From assembly GCA_036502765.1 (NCBI GenBank), contig DASXXX010000252.1, positions 1-12,328 on the forward strand: DNA of 12,328 bases, read 5' to 3'. A program made the position numbers and the translations under genes. The notes under the pieces were generated by a model. It ran no database searches, was not told the origin of the DNA, and saw only the letters and a program-made list of their open reading frames with translations. The DNA is from DASUAS01 sp036502765. GTDB lineage: Bacteria; Actinomycetota; Acidimicrobiia; IMCC26256; DASPTH01. Shown one piece after another: positions 5,257 to 12,328 of the stretch; the stretch's first letter is position 1, and each line of letters opens with the position of its first letter.

Positions 5257-8200
5257 GTGACCTTCGACCCCGTCGCACCTTCCCTCGACCTCGTCGCGCT
5301 CGAACACGCCGCGCTCGACCGCTGGGACGTCGACGACGTCTTCGCCGAGAGCCTCCGGCGTCGGGCCGGTGCGCCGGAGTGGGTGTTCTACGAAGGGCCC
5401 CCGACGGCCAACGGCCGGCCCGGGATCCACCACGTCTGGGCCCGGCTCTTCAAGGACCTCTACCCACGGTTCCAGACCATGCGCGGCCGTCACGTGGCGC
5501 GCAAGGGCGGCTGGGACTGCCACGGTCTCCCGGTGGAGGTGCAGGTCGAGCAGGAGCTCGGCATCCACAACAAGCACGAGATCGAGGCGTTCGGGATCGG
5601 CGAGTTCAACCGGCTGTGCCGCGAGTCGGTCCACCGCTACGTGGCCGACTTCGAGTCGCTGACCAAGCGCATCGGCATGTGGCTCGACACCGACGACGCC
5701 TACTGGACGCTCGACAATTCGTACATCGAGACGGTCTGGTGGCTGTTCCGCCAGATGTGGGACAACGGCGACATCTACGAGGGCCACAAGGTGGTTCCGT
5801 ACTGCGGGCGGTGCGGCACCGCGTTGTCGAGCCACGAGCTCGGCCAGCCCGGCGCGTACCAGGACGTCACCGAGCCGTCGGTCTACGTGCGCTTCCCCGT
5901 GGTCGACCGCGACTTCGACCTGTTGGTGTGGACCACCACGCCGTGGACGCTGGTGTCGAACGTCGGCGCCGCCATCGGTCCCGAGGTCGAGTACGTCCGG
6001 GTGCAGGGAGACGAAGGCCGACGCGACCTGGTGATGGGTGCGGCGCGCGTCGTCGACGTGTTGGGTGAGGACGCCGAGGTGCTCGGGCCGGTCGCGGTCG
6101 ACGAGCTCGTGGGCCTCCACTACGAGCGGCCCTTCGACCTCCTCGAGCTGCCCGACGACGGCTCGGGCGCGCGCATCGTCGCGGCCGACTTCGTGACCGT
6201 CGACGACGGCTCCGGCATCGTGCACCTCGCGCCCGCGTTCGGCGAGATCGACCGCGAGGTCGCCGACGCCGAGGGCCTGCCGATGCTCAACCCGGTCGGG
6301 CCCGCGGCGTCGTTCGTCGACACGCCGCTCGGCAGCACGCCGTGGGCGGGCACGTTCGTGAAGGACGCCGATCCCGCGATCATCGACGCGCTCGCGGCGG
6401 CCGGGAAGCTCGAGACGGTCGTCGACTACACGCACTCGTATCCACACTGCTGGCGCTGCAACACCCCGCTCGTCTACTGGGCCAAGCCCACGTGGTTCGC
6501 CCGCACCTCCGCGCACAAGGACGAGATGCTGCGCGAGAACGAGACCATCGGCTGGCACCCCGCGCACATCAAGCACGGGCGCTTCGGCGACTGGCTCGAG
6601 AACAACGTCGACTGGGCGTTGTCGCGCGACCGCTTCTGGGGCACACCCCTGCCGGTGTGGCGCTGCGACGACTGCGGCACCGACACCTGCATCGGCTCGG
6701 TGGCCGAGCTCGCCGAGCGGTCGGGGCGCGACCTCGCCGACCTCGACCTGCACCGGCCCGCGGTGGACGACGTCACCATCGACTGCCCCAAGTGCGAGCG
6801 GCCTGGGGCGCGTCGCGTCGATCCCGTGCTCGACGCGTGGTTCGACTCCGGCGCGATGCCGGCGGCGCAGTTCCACCATCCGTTCGCCACCAACTCTCAG
6901 GGAGGCGCCAACCAGTTCGAGTCGCGCTTCCCCGCCGACTTCATCTGCGAAGCCATCGACCAGACGCGAGGGTGGTTCTACTCGTTGCTCGCGGTGAACA
7001 CGCTGGTGTTCGGACGCACGCCGTACCGCAACGTGGTGTGCCTGGCGTTGGTCGTCGACAAGGACGGCCAGAAGATGTCGAAATCGAAGGGCAACGTCAT
7101 CGATCCGTGGACGGTGCTCGACACGCGCGGTGCCGACGCACTGCGGTGGAACTTCTTCTCCGCCGGCTCACCGTGGACCCCGCGGCGCGTGTCGGTGGAG
7201 GCGATCGACGAGTCGGCACGGTTCCTCGTGACGCTCTGGAACACGTACTCGTTCTTCGTCACCTACGCGAACCTCGACGGCTGGACGCCCGGCACCGAGA
7301 CGGACGCGTCTACACATGTCCTCGATCGGTGGGTGCGGTCACGCCTGCACCACACCGTGGCGGCGGTGACCGAGTCGCTCGAGGGCTTCGACGCGCTGCG
7401 CGGCGCGCAGGCCCTCGATGCATTCGTCGACGACCTCTCGAACTGGTACGTCCGTCGTTCACGCGCGCGCTTCTGGAACGCGAACGATCCGCTCGCGCAT
7501 GCCACCCTCCACGAGTGCCTCTCGACGCTCGCTCGACTGCTGGCGCCGTTCACGCCGTTCGTCGCCGACGAGCTGCACCGCAACCTCTCCGGCTCCGTGC
7601 CTGAACGGCAAGGGGGCGGCGATGAGTCCGTGCACCTGGCCGATTGGCCCACCGTCGACACGGGCGTGCTCGACGACGCGCTCGAAGCCGAGATGGAGCG
7701 GGCCCGGGCGGTTGTGTCACTCGGCCTGTCGGCCCGGAACGAGGCCAAGCTCAAGGTGCGTCAACCGTTGCGGCGCGCGCTGGTGTTGCAGCCCGGAGGT
7801 GAAGGGTTCTCCGACGCGGTGGCCGACGAGGTGGCCGACGCGCTCAACGTGAAGCAGCTCGAGGCGGTGACCGATCTCGAGGGTCTGCTCGAGTACTCGG
7901 TGCTCCCCAACTTCAAGGCGTTGGCGCCGCGCGTGCGCGGCCAGATGCCGCTGGTGAAGGACGCGCTCGGAGCCGCCGACGGCGGAGTGGTCAAGCGGGC
8001 GCTCGACGCCGACGGCACCTACGAGCTCGTGCTCGACGATGGCACGGTCGTCACGCTCGGGCCCGACGACGTCGAGGTGCGGGCGCAGTCGCACGCCGAG
8101 CTCGCGCTCGCGCAGGAAGGCGGCTACGCCGTCGCCATCGACACGACCGTCGACGACGAGCTCCGCGCCGAGGGCATCGCGCGCGACCTCATCCGGTTGC

Positions 8201-8433
8201 TCAACGATCAGCGCAAGGCCGCCGGCCTGGACATCGCCGACCGGGTCGAGGTGCAGGTGTGTGCATCGGGCCGCGTCGAAGCCGCGCTGCACGCACACCG
8301 CGACTGGATCGCGCGCGAGGTGCTCGCGGTCGCGTTCGCGGTGCTGCCGATTGGCGACGCGCCCTCAGGGGCGACGCACGTCGATCTCGACGGCGACGAC
8401 GTCGTGATCGTGCTGGCGAAGGTCGACCGCTGA
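5257..8433 (+). CDS. ileS: Isoleucyl-tRNA synthetase, type 2, with GIHH signature
   Basis: A 1058-residue cytoplasmic class I enzyme that attaches isoleucine to tRNA-Ile. Its length fits the longer type 2 (eukaryote-like) IleRS common in actinobacteria. The catalytic fold starts with WVFYEGPPTANGRPGIHHV; the canonical HIGH is replaced by G56-I57-H58-H59. KMSKS is intact at 606-610. The CP1 editing domain shows WTTTPWT and GSGIVHLAPAFGEID. Cysteine pairs at 183/186, 398/401, 470/473 and 510/513 suggest bound zinc. DWALSRDRFWGTPLPVW and LDAWFDSGAMP are typical of IleRS, and LWNTYSFFVTYANLDG leads into the anticodon-binding part. The GTG at 5257 gives the expected N-terminus. It is the only large plus-strand gene, divergent from the DksA-like gene and convergent with divIVA, with 4 bp between the stop codons. 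Confidence 0.98.
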   Translation: MTFDPVAPSLDLVALEHAALDRWDVDDVFAESLRRRAGAPEWVFYEGPPTANGRPGIHHVWARLFKDLYPRFQTMRGRHVARKGGWDCHGLPVEVQVEQELGIHNKHEIEAFGIGEFNRLCRESVHRYVADFESLTKRIGMWLDTDDAYWTLDNSYIETVWWLFRQMWDNGDIYEGHKVVPYCGRCGTALSSHELGQPGAYQDVTEPSVYVRFPVVDRDFDLLVWTTTPWTLVSNVGAAIGPEVEYVRVQGDEGRRDLVMGAARVVDVLGEDAEVLGPVAVDELVGLHYERPFDLLELPDDGSGARIVAADFVTVDDGSGIVHLAPAFGEIDREVADAEGLPMLNPVGPAASFVDTPLGSTPWAGTFVKDADPAIIDALAAAGKLETVVDYTHSYPHCWRCNTPLVYWAKPTWFARTSAHKDEMLRENETIGWHPAHIKHGRFGDWLENNVDWALSRDRFWGTPLPVWRCDDCGTDTCIGSVAELAERSGRDLADLDLHRPAVDDVTIDCPKCERPGARRVDPVLDAWFDSGAMPAAQFHHPFATNSQGGANQFESRFPADFICEAIDQTRGWFYSLLAVNTLVFGRTPYRNVVCLALVVDKDGQKMSKSKGNVIDPWTVLDTRGADALRWNFFSAGSPWTPRRVSVEAIDESARFLVTLWNTYSFFVTYANLDGWTPGTETDASTHVLDRWVRSRLHHTVAAVTESLEGFDALRGAQALDAFVDDLSNWYVRRSRARFWNANDPLAHATLHECLSTLARLLAPFTPFVADELHRNLSGSVPERQGGGDESVHLADWPTVDTGVLDDALEAEMERARAVVSLGLSARNEAKLKVRQPLRRALVLQPGGEGFSDAVADEVADALNVKQLEAVTDLEGLLEYSVLPNFKALAPRVRGQMPLVKDALGAADGGVVKRALDADGTYELVLDDGTVVTLGPDDVEVRAQSHAELALAQEGGYAVAIDTTVDDELRAEGIARDLIRLLNDQRKAAGLDIADRVEVQVCASGRVEAALHAHRDWIAREVLAVAFAVLPIGDAPSGATHVDLDGDDVVIVLAKVDR

Positions 8434-8437
8434 GGAA

Positions 8438-9679
8438 CTAGCGGCGACGGCGGAAGCGCCGGCGGTCCTGCTCGGTGCTGCTGTCGAAGAACGCTGCCTG
8501 CTCGTCGTCACGCGGACCGAGGGGTGCGTCGTCGCGCACCGCTTCGCGCAACGACGCGAAGAACGCGTCGTCGTCGAGCGAGTCGGTGTCGATGGCGTTG
8601 GCCTCCATCGGCACGTCGGACGCGAACGCCTCGGCGGGCGTGGGTGCCGCGGCCGCGGGCGTGTTCTCGCGCTCCCAAGGTGCCGGCGCGTCCCACGCGG
8701 TGGTGGACGACGCCCATTCGGAGTCGGACGACGCCGACAGCCACGAGTCGCCCGCGGGGGCGGCGGTCGGTGCAGGTGCGGCGTCCGCCACCGGGGCGGG
8801 CGGCCACTCGGCGGGCTCGGGCCGAGGCGGCGCCGCGACCGGCGACCGGGTCGCCGACGCCTCGGACGCGAACGGGCTCGGCGAGGCACTGCCATCCCCA
8901 CCGCCGGCGAGACCGCCGATGGCGTGCGTGGCCGAACCGGAGTCCCAGGCGTCGTCGCCGCCGGGTGCCGCGGCCTCGGGCTCCGGCTCGGAGGTGAGGT
9001 CCACGTCGGCAGCCGGCGCGGGGGCAGGACCGGGTTCGGACGGCGCGATGGCCGCGACCGGTGCGGTGGGCGCGGGCTCGCGCTCCACGGGGATCTCGAC
9101 GTCGTGCAGCTCGGGGCGTTCCGACGGCGGCTCGACGTCGCCGCCGAGCTTCGCGAGGTCGCCCTCGATCGCGGAGCGGATGCGGTCGCGGTAGCCGGCC
9201 ACGTACTGCTCGAGCGCGTCGGCGTCGGACCGCAGCTGCTCGCGTCGGGCCGAGAGGTCGAGCAGCTCGGCCTCGAGGCGACGACGCTCACCTTCGGCGA
9301 TGCGGCGCGCAGTGGCCTCGGCGTCGCTGACCAAGGTCTGCGCCTTCGCCTCCGACTCCTCGAGCATCTGCTTGGCGCGCGCCTGCGCCTCGTTCACCGC
9401 GTCGTCGGCGGCGCGCTGCGCGAGCAACAGCGTGCGCTGCAGCATCTCGGCATCGTCGCGACTCGACGGCAGCGGCACCTCGGCCGGCGCGGCCGCGATG
9501 GTGGCGGCGACCGGTGCAGGAGCCGGGGCAGGGCGGCGCTGCGATTCCTGCACCTCCTGCGTGAGGCTCTCGATGGTGACCGCGGCGCGCTCGAGCAGGT
9601 CGTCGACCTCGTCGCGGTCGTACCCGCGCCACGAGTCCTTGATCTCACTGCTCCGAAGTTCCTGGGGCGTCACATCCAT
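8438..9679 (-). CDS. divIVA: DivIVA/Wag31-like polar and septal scaffold protein
   Basis: A 413-residue cytoplasmic coiled-coil protein expected to bind curved membrane at poles and septa and to guide cell-wall growth. The N-terminal DivIVA domain (about 1-45) has MDVTPQELRSSEI and the hallmark WRGYDRDEVDDLLERA. A Pro/Ala linker at 48-70 precedes a long coiled coil at about 74-180 (EEAKAQTLVSDAE-like heptads with ERRRLEAELLDLSARREQL). Residues about 181-360 are disordered and rich in Pro, Ala, Glu and Ser. A conserved-looking end follows: LDDDAFFASLREAVRDD at 369-385, then the very basic RRRFRRRR terminus. The ATG at 9679 starts the domain exactly; no Shine-Dalgarno precedes it, but TACCAT lies eight bases upstream (minus strand). 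The position next to yggT and sepF is classical. Confidence 0.93.
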   Translation of the reverse strand: MDVTPQELRSSEIKDSWRGYDRDEVDDLLERAAVTIESLTQEVQESQRRPAPAPAPVAATIAAAPAEVPLPSSRDDAEMLQRTLLLAQRAADDAVNEAQARAKQMLEESEAKAQTLVSDAEATARRIAEGERRRLEAELLDLSARREQLRSDADALEQYVAGYRDRIRSAIEGDLAKLGGDVEPPSERPELHDVEIPVEREPAPTAPVAAIAPSEPGPAPAPAADVDLTSEPEPEAAAPGGDDAWDSGSATHAIGGLAGGGDGSASPSPFASEASATRSPVAAPPRPEPAEWPPAPVADAAPAPTAAPAGDSWLSASSDSEWASSTTAWDAPAPWERENTPAAAAPTPAEAFASDVPMEANAIDTDSLDDDAFFASLREAVRDDAPLGPRDDEQAAFFDSSTEQDRRRFRRRR

Positions 9680-9722
9680 GGGGGGCCATGGTAGCGAGGA
9701 CCCACCCGCAACCGCTGAACCC

Positions 9723-9971
9723 TCAGGAGGCGCGGAGGACTGACTGGAGGAAGAACAGGACGAAGAAGACCACCATGAACGACACGTCGAACATGCCGAC
9801 GGGCGGGATGACCCGCCGCACGGGCCGCAGCACCGGCTCGGTGAGCTCGAAGAGCAGCGTGTTGACCGAGGCGAGGAAGGTGCCGCCCCGCACCGGGAAC
9901 CACGACAACACCGCACGTGCGGCGAGGATCACCAGGTAGACGAGGACGATGTCGGCGAGGATGCTGGCCAC
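9723..9971 (-). CDS. yggT: YggT-family small membrane protein
   Basis: An 82-residue integral membrane protein with two hydrophobic segments, about 3-24 (ILADIVLVYLVILAARAVLSW) and 58-79 (MFDVSFMVVFFVLFFLQSVL). Between them is the typical family segment LTEPVLRPVRRVIPPVG. Its molecular role is unknown; in actinobacteria and Gram-positives it sits between sepF and divIVA and is thought to be linked to division or envelope functions. The GTG start at 9971 lies 18 bases after the sepF stop and gives the family-typical short N-terminus, although no ribosome-binding site is obvious. Translation may depend on coupling with sepF. Confidence 0.93.
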   Translation of the reverse strand: MASILADIVLVYLVILAARAVLSWFPVRGGTFLASVNTLLFELTEPVLRPVRRVIPPVGMFDVSFMVVFFVLFFLQSVLRAS

Positions 9972-9989
9972 GGGATCAGGAGGGCGCGA

Positions 9990-10634
9990 TCAGGGCTGGA
10001 ACAGACCCCGCGCCTGCAGCCGCTCCTTCTCCTCTTGGGAGACCTCGACGTTGCTCGGCGTGAGCAGGAAGACCTGGTTGGCGACGCGCTGCATGTTGCC
10101 CGCGACCGCGTAGGCGAGGCCGCTCGAGAAGTCGATCAGGCGCCGCTGCAGCTCGCGCGGCAGGCCCTGCAGGTTGAGGATGACGGGCTGGTTGGCCTTG
10201 AGTCGGTCGCCCACCTCCTGGGCGTCGTTGAAGCCCTGGGGCTCCACGACGTGGACCCGTGCCGCAGTGGTGGGACCGATGGTGCGCACCACGCTCGGGC
10301 GCGGCGCCGACATGCCCAAGGGCTCCTGACGCGGTGCGGCCACTCGGGCCGCCGCGGGCGCGGGCGCCGCCACCGGCTCGGCGGGGGCGCCGTAGTCGGC
10401 CCCGTAGTCGGTGGCGTAGTCGGTCTCGGTGGGACGCGTGCGCACGGTCCCGCTGTCACGCGAGGGGCGGCCGTCGGGGGCCTCGGTGCCCGACTCACGA
10501 CGCGGGCGCGCGGCCTGCGGCTCCTCGGCAGCGTCGCCGTAGTCGCCGTAGGTCTCGTATTCGCCGCCGTAGTCGAGCTCGTCGTCGTCCTGGAGTCCCA
10601 GGTAGACCATCGCCCGACGCCACATCGATGCCAT
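9990..10634 (-). CDS. sepF: SepF, membrane anchor of the FtsZ ring
   Basis: A 214-residue division protein that tethers FtsZ to the membrane by binding its C-terminal peptide. The N-terminus MASMWRRAMVYLGL can form the membrane-binding amphipathic helix. Residues about 16-120 form a disordered linker with two Tyr-Gly/Tyr-Asp clusters (21-33 and 72-82) and an Ala/Pro stretch. The globular SepF domain is at about 124-214: VHVVEPQGFNDAQEVGDRL, PVILNLQGL, RRLIDFSSGLAYAVAGNMQ and FLLTPSNVEVS, all conserved family segments. The ATG at 10634 is backed by AGGGAGG nine bases upstream. The gene shares a cluster with ftsZ, whose DVPEFLR tail it should bind. The linker is longer than in Bacillus SepF, as is usual for actinobacteria. 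Confidence 0.96.
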   Translation of the reverse strand: MASMWRRAMVYLGLQDDDELDYGGEYETYGDYGDAAEEPQAARPRRESGTEAPDGRPSRDSGTVRTRPTETDYATDYGADYGAPAEPVAAPAPAAARVAAPRQEPLGMSAPRPSVVRTIGPTTAARVHVVEPQGFNDAQEVGDRLKANQPVILNLQGLPRELQRRLIDFSSGLAYAVAGNMQRVANQVFLLTPSNVEVSQEEKERLQARGLFQP

Positions 10635-10643
10635 GCGCGTCTG

Positions 10644-10669
10644 CCTCCCTCGACAGGCCAGCCAGCCTA
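10644..10669 (-). promoter_or_regulatory. sepF: Ribosome-binding site and possible -10 of sepF
   Basis: In the 101-bp gap between yggS and sepF (10635-10735), the minus strand has AGGGAGG at 10644-10650, nine bases before the sepF ATG, and TAGGCT at 10664-10669 as a weak TANNNT -10 candidate. A small GCCC-GAAC-GGGC stem lies at 10681-10692. This suggests sepF may have its own promoter; the Shine-Dalgarno is firm, the promoter is tentative. Confidence 0.4.
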
Positions 10670-10735
10670 GGAGATGGAGGGCCCGAACGGGCGCAGCCCC
10701 CTCGACCGGTCACGGTGCAGCCCTCAGGTGGAGGT

Positions 10736-11389
10736 TCAGGTGCCGATCGGGGGCCGCGGACCGAAGAGCGCCCGGCCGACCCGCACCATGGTCGCGCCCT
10801 CCTCCACCGCGAGCTCGAAGTCGTCGCTCATGCCCATCGACAGCTCCCGGAGCCCGAGGACGACGGCCTGCTCGCGCAGCTGGGCGAACCAGCGTCGGGG
10901 GTCGTCGGCGTGCGGGGGCACCGTCATCAGCCCGGCGACGTCGAGGCCGTCGGCGCGGAGGGCGTCGACCAGCGCGGGTACCGCCGCCGGCGCGCAGCCA
11001 CCCTTCTGCGGCTCCTCCCCCACGTTCACCTCCACCAGGACGCGGGCGCCGGGAGCGCGCTTCGCGATCTCGGTGCCGAGCTCGGCCCGGTCGACCGACT
11101 GCCAACACGCGACCCACGGCGCGAGCTGGCGGACCTTGTTGCGCTGCAGCTGCCCGAGGAAGTGCCACTGCCCGCCGTGCACCGCGGTCTTGGCCAACAG
11201 CTCCTGGGCGCGGTTCTCTCCGATGTTCACCACCCCGGCGTCGACGACCTGTTGCACGCGCGCGAGGTCGACGGTCTTCGTGGCCGCCACCAACGTGACC
11301 GTCGCCGGATCGCGACCCGCGCGCGCGGCCGCCGCGTCGATGCGGTCTCGCACCTCGGTGACGCGTTGGACGACGCTCGGCGACGTCAT
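10736..11389 (-). CDS. yggS: YggS/PROSC-family PLP homeostasis protein
   Basis: A 217-residue cytoplasmic protein of the PLP-binding alanine-racemase-like fold (fold type III), which buffers pyridoxal 5'-phosphate rather than catalysing a known reaction. The PLP lysine is K38 in LVAATKTV. Other family motifs are NIGENRAQEL (55-64), WHFLGQLQRNKVR (75-87), MTVPP, RELSMGMSDDF and the phosphate-binding end VRVGRALFGPR. The ATG at 11389 overlaps the pgeF stop in an ATGA, indicating translational coupling. Length matches the family. The frame stays open far upstream through pgeF, but only from 11389 does the protein look like YggS. Confidence 0.96.
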   Translation of the reverse strand: MTSPSVVQRVTEVRDRIDAAAARAGRDPATVTLVAATKTVDLARVQQVVDAGVVNIGENRAQELLAKTAVHGGQWHFLGQLQRNKVRQLAPWVACWQSVDRAELGTEIAKRAPGARVLVEVNVGEEPQKGGCAPAAVPALVDALRADGLDVAGLMTVPPHADDPRRWFAQLREQAVVLGLRELSMGMSDDFELAVEEGATMVRVGRALFGPRPPIGT

Positions 11390-12105
11390 CCGGTACGTAC
11401 GACGACGACCGCCTGGCGGCCGGTCACGCCGTCGCGCCGGTGCGAGAAGTGGTCGGGTGACGCGGCGGTGCAGACGTCGACGTCGGTGACGTCGGCGACC
11501 ACGGCGCGGGCCAGCGACACGCGCACCGCGGTGGGGATGTCGAGCGCGGGCGTACCGGCGTCGGTGATGGCCGCGACCTCGGGTCCGAGACGATCGACGA
11601 GGCGCTCGAGCAGGTCGGCGCCGAACTCGTAGTGCGCGGGATGAACGCACGGCCCCAACCAGGCTCGGACCGGGCCCGGCGCGACGGCGCGCAGCGCGTC
11701 GACCGCGGCACCGAGCACGCCCTGTTCGAGACCGGGCCAACCGGCGTGGACCACGGCGACGCCACCGGGACTGGCCAGCGCCACCGGCGCGCAGTCGGCG
11801 GTCATCACCACGAGCGGGAGGCCGACCGCGGTCGTCACCGCGGCGTCGGCCTCGGGCGGTGCCGCGGGCGCGGTCGCGACGGTGACGACCTCCCTGCCGT
11901 GCACCTGCCGGAGCCAGACCCACTCGGACGCGTCCTTCGGACCCGCACCGACCAGCGCGGCCATCCGAGCGCGGTTCCGGGCGACCACGGCGGGATCGTC
12001 ACCCACGTGGTCACCCAGGTTGAGCGATGCGTAGGGCGCGGCAGAGACGCCGCCCCGTCGGTCGCTGAAGACGACGCGGAGACCCGGGGCCTCGAACGCG
12101 ATCAG
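11386..12105 (-). CDS. pgeF: PgeF/YfiH laccase-domain protein (peptidoglycan editing factor)
   Basis: About 239 residues from a proposed CTG start at 12105. Family members are metal-binding purine-nucleoside-acting or multicopper-oxidase-like enzymes; in E. coli the homologue removes wrongly built L-Ser muropeptide precursors. Visible motifs are FSDRRGGVS (13-21), YASLNLGDHVGDDP (25-38), WLRQVHG (H69), MTADCAPVALA (C105), VVHAGW (H120), LGPCVHPAHYEFG and the terminal FSHRRDGVTGRQA. H69, C105 and H120 form the expected metal site. The usual HAGWRG reads HAGWPG here. The first ordinary start, GTG at 12006, would remove FSDRRGG and SLNLGDH, so it is probably wrong. No ATG, GTG or TTG lies in frame between the ftsZ stop and the conserved start, while GAGGTGGG precedes the CTG. 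Confidence 0.9.
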   Translation of the reverse strand: MIAFEAPGLRVVFSDRRGGVSAAPYASLNLGDHVGDDPAVVARNRARMAALVGAGPKDASEWVWLRQVHGREVVTVATAPAAPPEADAAVTTAVGLPLVVMTADCAPVALASPGGVAVVHAGWPGLEQGVLGAAVDALRAVAPGPVRAWLGPCVHPAHYEFGADLLERLVDRLGPEVAAITDAGTPALDIPTAVRVSLARAVVADVTDVDVCTAASPDHFSHRRDGVTGRQAVVVVRTG

Positions 12106-12132
12106 CGCAGACCCACCTCGACGAAGGCCGAC

Positions 12133-12328
12133 TCAGCGAAGGAACTCAGGCACGTCGAACTGGTCGTCGCCGTCACCATCGTCGTCACCGGTCGAACCGA
12201 AGTCGATGCCGTCGCCGAGATCGTCGTCGTCGAGACCGAGCGACGTGAGCCCGCGCGACGGGCGCTTCTCGCCCTCGTAGCGGTCGAACCCGGCGGCGAT
12301 GACGGTGATGCGGACCTCGTCGCCGAGG
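12133..12328 (-). CDS. ftsZ: Cell division protein FtsZ, C-terminal end (partial)
   Basis: The last 65 codons, stop included, of the tubulin-like GTPase that forms the division ring; the rest lies beyond the right edge. GDEVRITVIAAGFD is the end of the FtsZ globular domain. It is followed by a short linker that is very acidic (LGLDDDDLGDGIDFG, then GDDDGDGDD) and by the conserved C-terminal peptide DVPEFLR, the binding site for SepF and other partners. The pgeF frame follows in the same phase about 27 bases after the TGA, so the two are probably co-transcribed. Confidence 0.96.
   Translation of the reverse strand, partial: LGDEVRITVIAAGFDRYEGEKRPSRGLTSLGLDDDDLGDGIDFGSTGDDDGDGDDQFDVPEFLR

Noticed and set aside
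5131..6879. A minus-strand frame continuous with the DksA-like gene runs antisense through ileS for nearly 600 codons.
   Set aside because: Antisense frames are often open by chance in high-GC genes. The ileS strand carries full family motifs, while the antisense product resembles nothing, and the DksA-like gene has a good ATG at 5130.
11390..11923. Upstream extension of yggS through pgeF.
   Set aside because: The added residues are an Arg-rich shadow of pgeF. YggS homology begins at the ATG at 11389, which overlaps the pgeF stop.
1..12328. A hidden defence system, prophage or other mobile island.
   Set aside because: All sizeable genes are core actinobacterial functions in familiar order, with uniform codon use and no transposase, integrase or att-like repeats.

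Overview
The window is high-GC DNA (about 70% by eye) with GC-rich third codon positions and GTG starts, from an actinobacterium (Actinomycetota). The order ftsZ - pgeF - yggS - sepF - yggT - divIVA - ileS - dksA-like - lspA - RluA-type pseudouridine synthase is the classic actinobacterial division and cell-wall neighbourhood, known for example in Streptomyces. Sequence style (long Ala/Pro-rich tails, an IleRS with a GIHH signature) would fit a deep lineage such as Acidimicrobiia, but that placement is inference.

Layout. 1-55: apparent 3' end of a plus-strand gene running in from the left. 28-2275 (minus): an OmpR-family response regulator and, downstream, its sensor histidine kinase. 2276-2485: a divergent intergenic region with a candidate regulator-binding direct repeat. 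2486-2710 (plus): a small predicted exported protein with a very good ribosome-binding site. 2711-2785: a short spacer filled by a 14-bp tandem repeat. 2786-5130 (minus): RluA-family pseudouridine synthase, lspA and a DksA/TraR-like protein with a histone H1-like tail, with overlapping reading frames, probably one operon. 5131-5256: a divergent promoter region. 5257-8433 (plus): ileS, the only large plus-strand gene. 8438-12328 (minus): divIVA, yggT, sepF, yggS, pgeF and the 3' end of ftsZ.

The right half encodes division and polar growth: FtsZ is the ring protein, SepF its membrane anchor, DivIVA a coiled-coil pole/septum scaffold, YggT a small membrane protein, YggS a PLP-homeostasis protein and PgeF a peptidoglycan-editing laccase-domain enzyme. 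The middle covers tRNA charging, a possible RNA-polymerase-binding regulator, lipoprotein maturation and rRNA modification. The left part is a two-component system facing a possible small exported target.

I see no mobile element, CRISPR array, RNA gene or defence system. The core gene order is known. The most interesting details are: a triplicated 14-bp element at the kinase start that creates two identical five-codon minicistrons in stop/start overlap with the kinase; the GIHH signature of the isoleucyl-tRNA synthetase, linked to mupirocin hyper-resistance; a likely leaderless ileS; a DksA-like protein lacking one zinc cysteine; and a pgeF gene that seems to need a CTG start.
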